NCBI GenBank assembly: GCA_943325595.2
Contig: CALPQA020000084.1
Span: 1-7,486, forward strand
Origin: Auritidibacter sp. Marseille-P8566
Lineage (GTDB): Bacteria > Bacteroidota > Bacteroidia > Flavobacteriales > Flavobacteriaceae
Direction of reading: 5' to 3'
DNA length: 7,486 nucleotides
Below the pieces are notes generated by a model that searched no databases, had not been told where the DNA came from, and was given only the letters and a program-made list of their open reading frames with translations. Each line of letters begins with the position of its first letter. Positions within the stretch are counted from its first letter, which is position 1. This document shows, piece after piece, positions 6,846 through 7,486 of this stretch. The position numbers were made by a program, and so were the translations under genes.

Positions 6846-6858
6846 CTTATTTTATTTC
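6831..6858 (-). terminator. Possible minus-strand terminator within convergent gene ends
   Basis: AAAATAA-C-TTATTTT (6839-6853) is a perfect AT-only palindrome spanning both stop codons of the convergent genes. Read on the minus strand it is followed directly by a T-rich tract (complement of the A-rich Lys codons ending the barrel gene, about 6827-6838), the arrangement of a factor-independent terminator. The stem has no G-C pairs and a very short loop, so it would be weak. On the plus strand no comparable T tract follows. Confidence 0.3.
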
Positions 6859-7083
6859 CCTAATTCCTTTTACAAATAGCCATTTCATAAATAGTTTTTC
6901 TCCATCGTTAGTTTTAACGGCTTGAAATTTAGGTGCCAAAAGCGTACCTACAGCAAATGACGTAAAAGGAATCCACAAACCCGTTAAATTAGTATATTCT
7001 GAAACTAAATAGCGAAACAAAATAAACAAACCTGCAAAACACAACAATTGAAAAACAAACGCTTTAACTTGTAACTTAGTCAT
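6847..7083 (-). CDS. Small two-helix membrane protein, unknown function
   Basis: This 78-residue protein has two hydrophobic segments, about 8-25 (AFVFQLLCFAGLFILFRY) and about 35-50 (GLWIPFTSFAVGTLLAP), with a short linker YTNLTG and a C-terminal soluble tail rich in lysine (KFQAVKTNDGEKLFMKW, ending VKGIREIK). The positively charged tail and N-terminus suggest both face the cytoplasm. I do not recognise a named family, though it looks like a conserved small Flavobacterium protein. The ATG is at 7081-7083. It lies 16 nt downstream of the methyltransferase gene on the same strand and is probably co-transcribed with it. Its stop is one base from the stop of the convergent barrel gene. Coding character, ATG and spacing support a real gene. 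Confidence 0.75.
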   Translation of the reverse strand: MTKLQVKAFVFQLLCFAGLFILFRYLVSEYTNLTGLWIPFTSFAVGTLLAPKFQAVKTNDGEKLFMKWLFVKGIREIK

Positions 7084-7099
7084 AACTATAAAATTAATA

Positions 7100-7486
7100 T
7101 TATAAAGTAGGATTATCTATAACCTGAAATTTTGTTCTTTTACTCCCTTCGTACATTTCATATTTTACCAAACGGGCTTCAATACTTGCATTAAATAACT
7201 TAATTTTTCTTGAAGGTTTTAGTCCAACATATTTCAATGCTTCTAAATTTCCAGTGATGAACCATGCATTGGTTCCTGGATAATTTTTCTTCAAAGTATC
7301 ACCAATGTTTTTGTAAAATTCTTCCATGTGAATATCCAAACGTTCATCATAAGGAGGATTGAAAACGATATGCAATTTCCCTTCAGATGTTTTTTCTGTG
7401 TCGAAAAAGTTACGCTCTTCGATAGTAATATATTCCTCTAAATTGGCGTTTTTAATATTATCTTTCGCTTTATTCACGGCACTTGG
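7100..7486 (-). CDS. THUMP-type 23S rRNA guanine-N2 methyltransferase, C-terminal part
   Basis: The frame is open from the window edge (7486) to the stop at 7100-7102, giving 128 residues of the C-terminal half of a larger protein. The beginning PSAVNKAKDNIKNANL fits the region just after the SAM-binding acidic loop of Rossmann methyltransferases. FNPPYDERL is the catalytic NPPY motif IV of amino-group RNA methyltransferases. The ending (WFITGN, GLKPSRKIKLFNASIEARLVKYEMYEGS) matches RlmL/YpsC-type proteins, which methylate G2445 of 23S rRNA in E. coli. The N-terminal THUMP domain and SAM motif I lie beyond the window. A GTG at 7475-7477 is in frame but internal. It is the first gene of a minus-strand pair with the small membrane protein. 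The family is firm; the exact target base is by homology. Confidence 0.9.
   Translation of the reverse strand, partial: PSAVNKAKDNIKNANLEEYITIEERNFFDTEKTSEGKLHIVFNPPYDERLDIHMEEFYKNIGDTLKKNYPGTNAWFITGNLEALKYVGLKPSRKIKLFNASIEARLVKYEMYEGSKRTKFQVIDNPTL

Noticed and set aside
7475..7477. GTG as the start of a short methyltransferase-like protein
   Set aside because: The frame continues to the window edge with PSA before it, and the NPPY domain needs the upstream SAM-binding half; it is a partial gene.

Overview
The window reads as ordinary chromosome of a member of the Bacteroidota, most likely Flavobacteriaceae and Flavobacterium-like. The evidence is the strongly AT-rich sequence, A-rich leaders without convincing Shine-Dalgarno sites, a TAnnTTTG-type promoter box, lipoproteins with a KDD export signal, and Flavobacterium-like versions of every recognisable protein. 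I see no mobile element, CRISPR array, tRNA or rRNA, and no gene-free stretch over 300 bases.

Left block (1-2355, + strand): the 3' part of rsfS (ribosomal silencing factor), cut by the window edge, then complete ftsH (membrane AAA+ zinc protease). A perfect 18-bp inverted repeat ending in a T run closes this block.

Middle block (about 2356-5599, + strand): a likely promoter -7 box directly abuts that terminator and should drive a tight run of five genes. These are a short LUD-domain protein, cdsA (CDP-diacylglycerol synthase), psd (phosphatidylserine decarboxylase), a small acyl-CoA-binding protein, and a lipoprotein-type Mn/Fe superoxide dismutase. Gaps and overlaps run from 11 nt of overlap to 7 nt of spacing. 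CdsA and Psd flank the phosphatidylserine step on the route to phosphatidylethanolamine. The acyl-CoA-binding protein plausibly handles acyl donors, while the dismutase adds an envelope oxidative-stress function.

Right block: a lipoprotein (DUF6452-like) and an outer-membrane beta-barrel-like protein (DUF6048-like) overlap by 29 nt on the + strand. They meet, tail to tail with one base between stop codons, a minus-strand pair: a 78-aa two-helix membrane protein and the C-terminal part of a THUMP-type 23S rRNA methyltransferase that runs off the window.

Most of this is conserved housekeeping sequence. The least-described part is the overlapping lipoprotein/barrel pair at 5639-6845. The placement of an acyl-CoA-binding protein and an orphan LUD protein within a phospholipid operon is the second point of interest.
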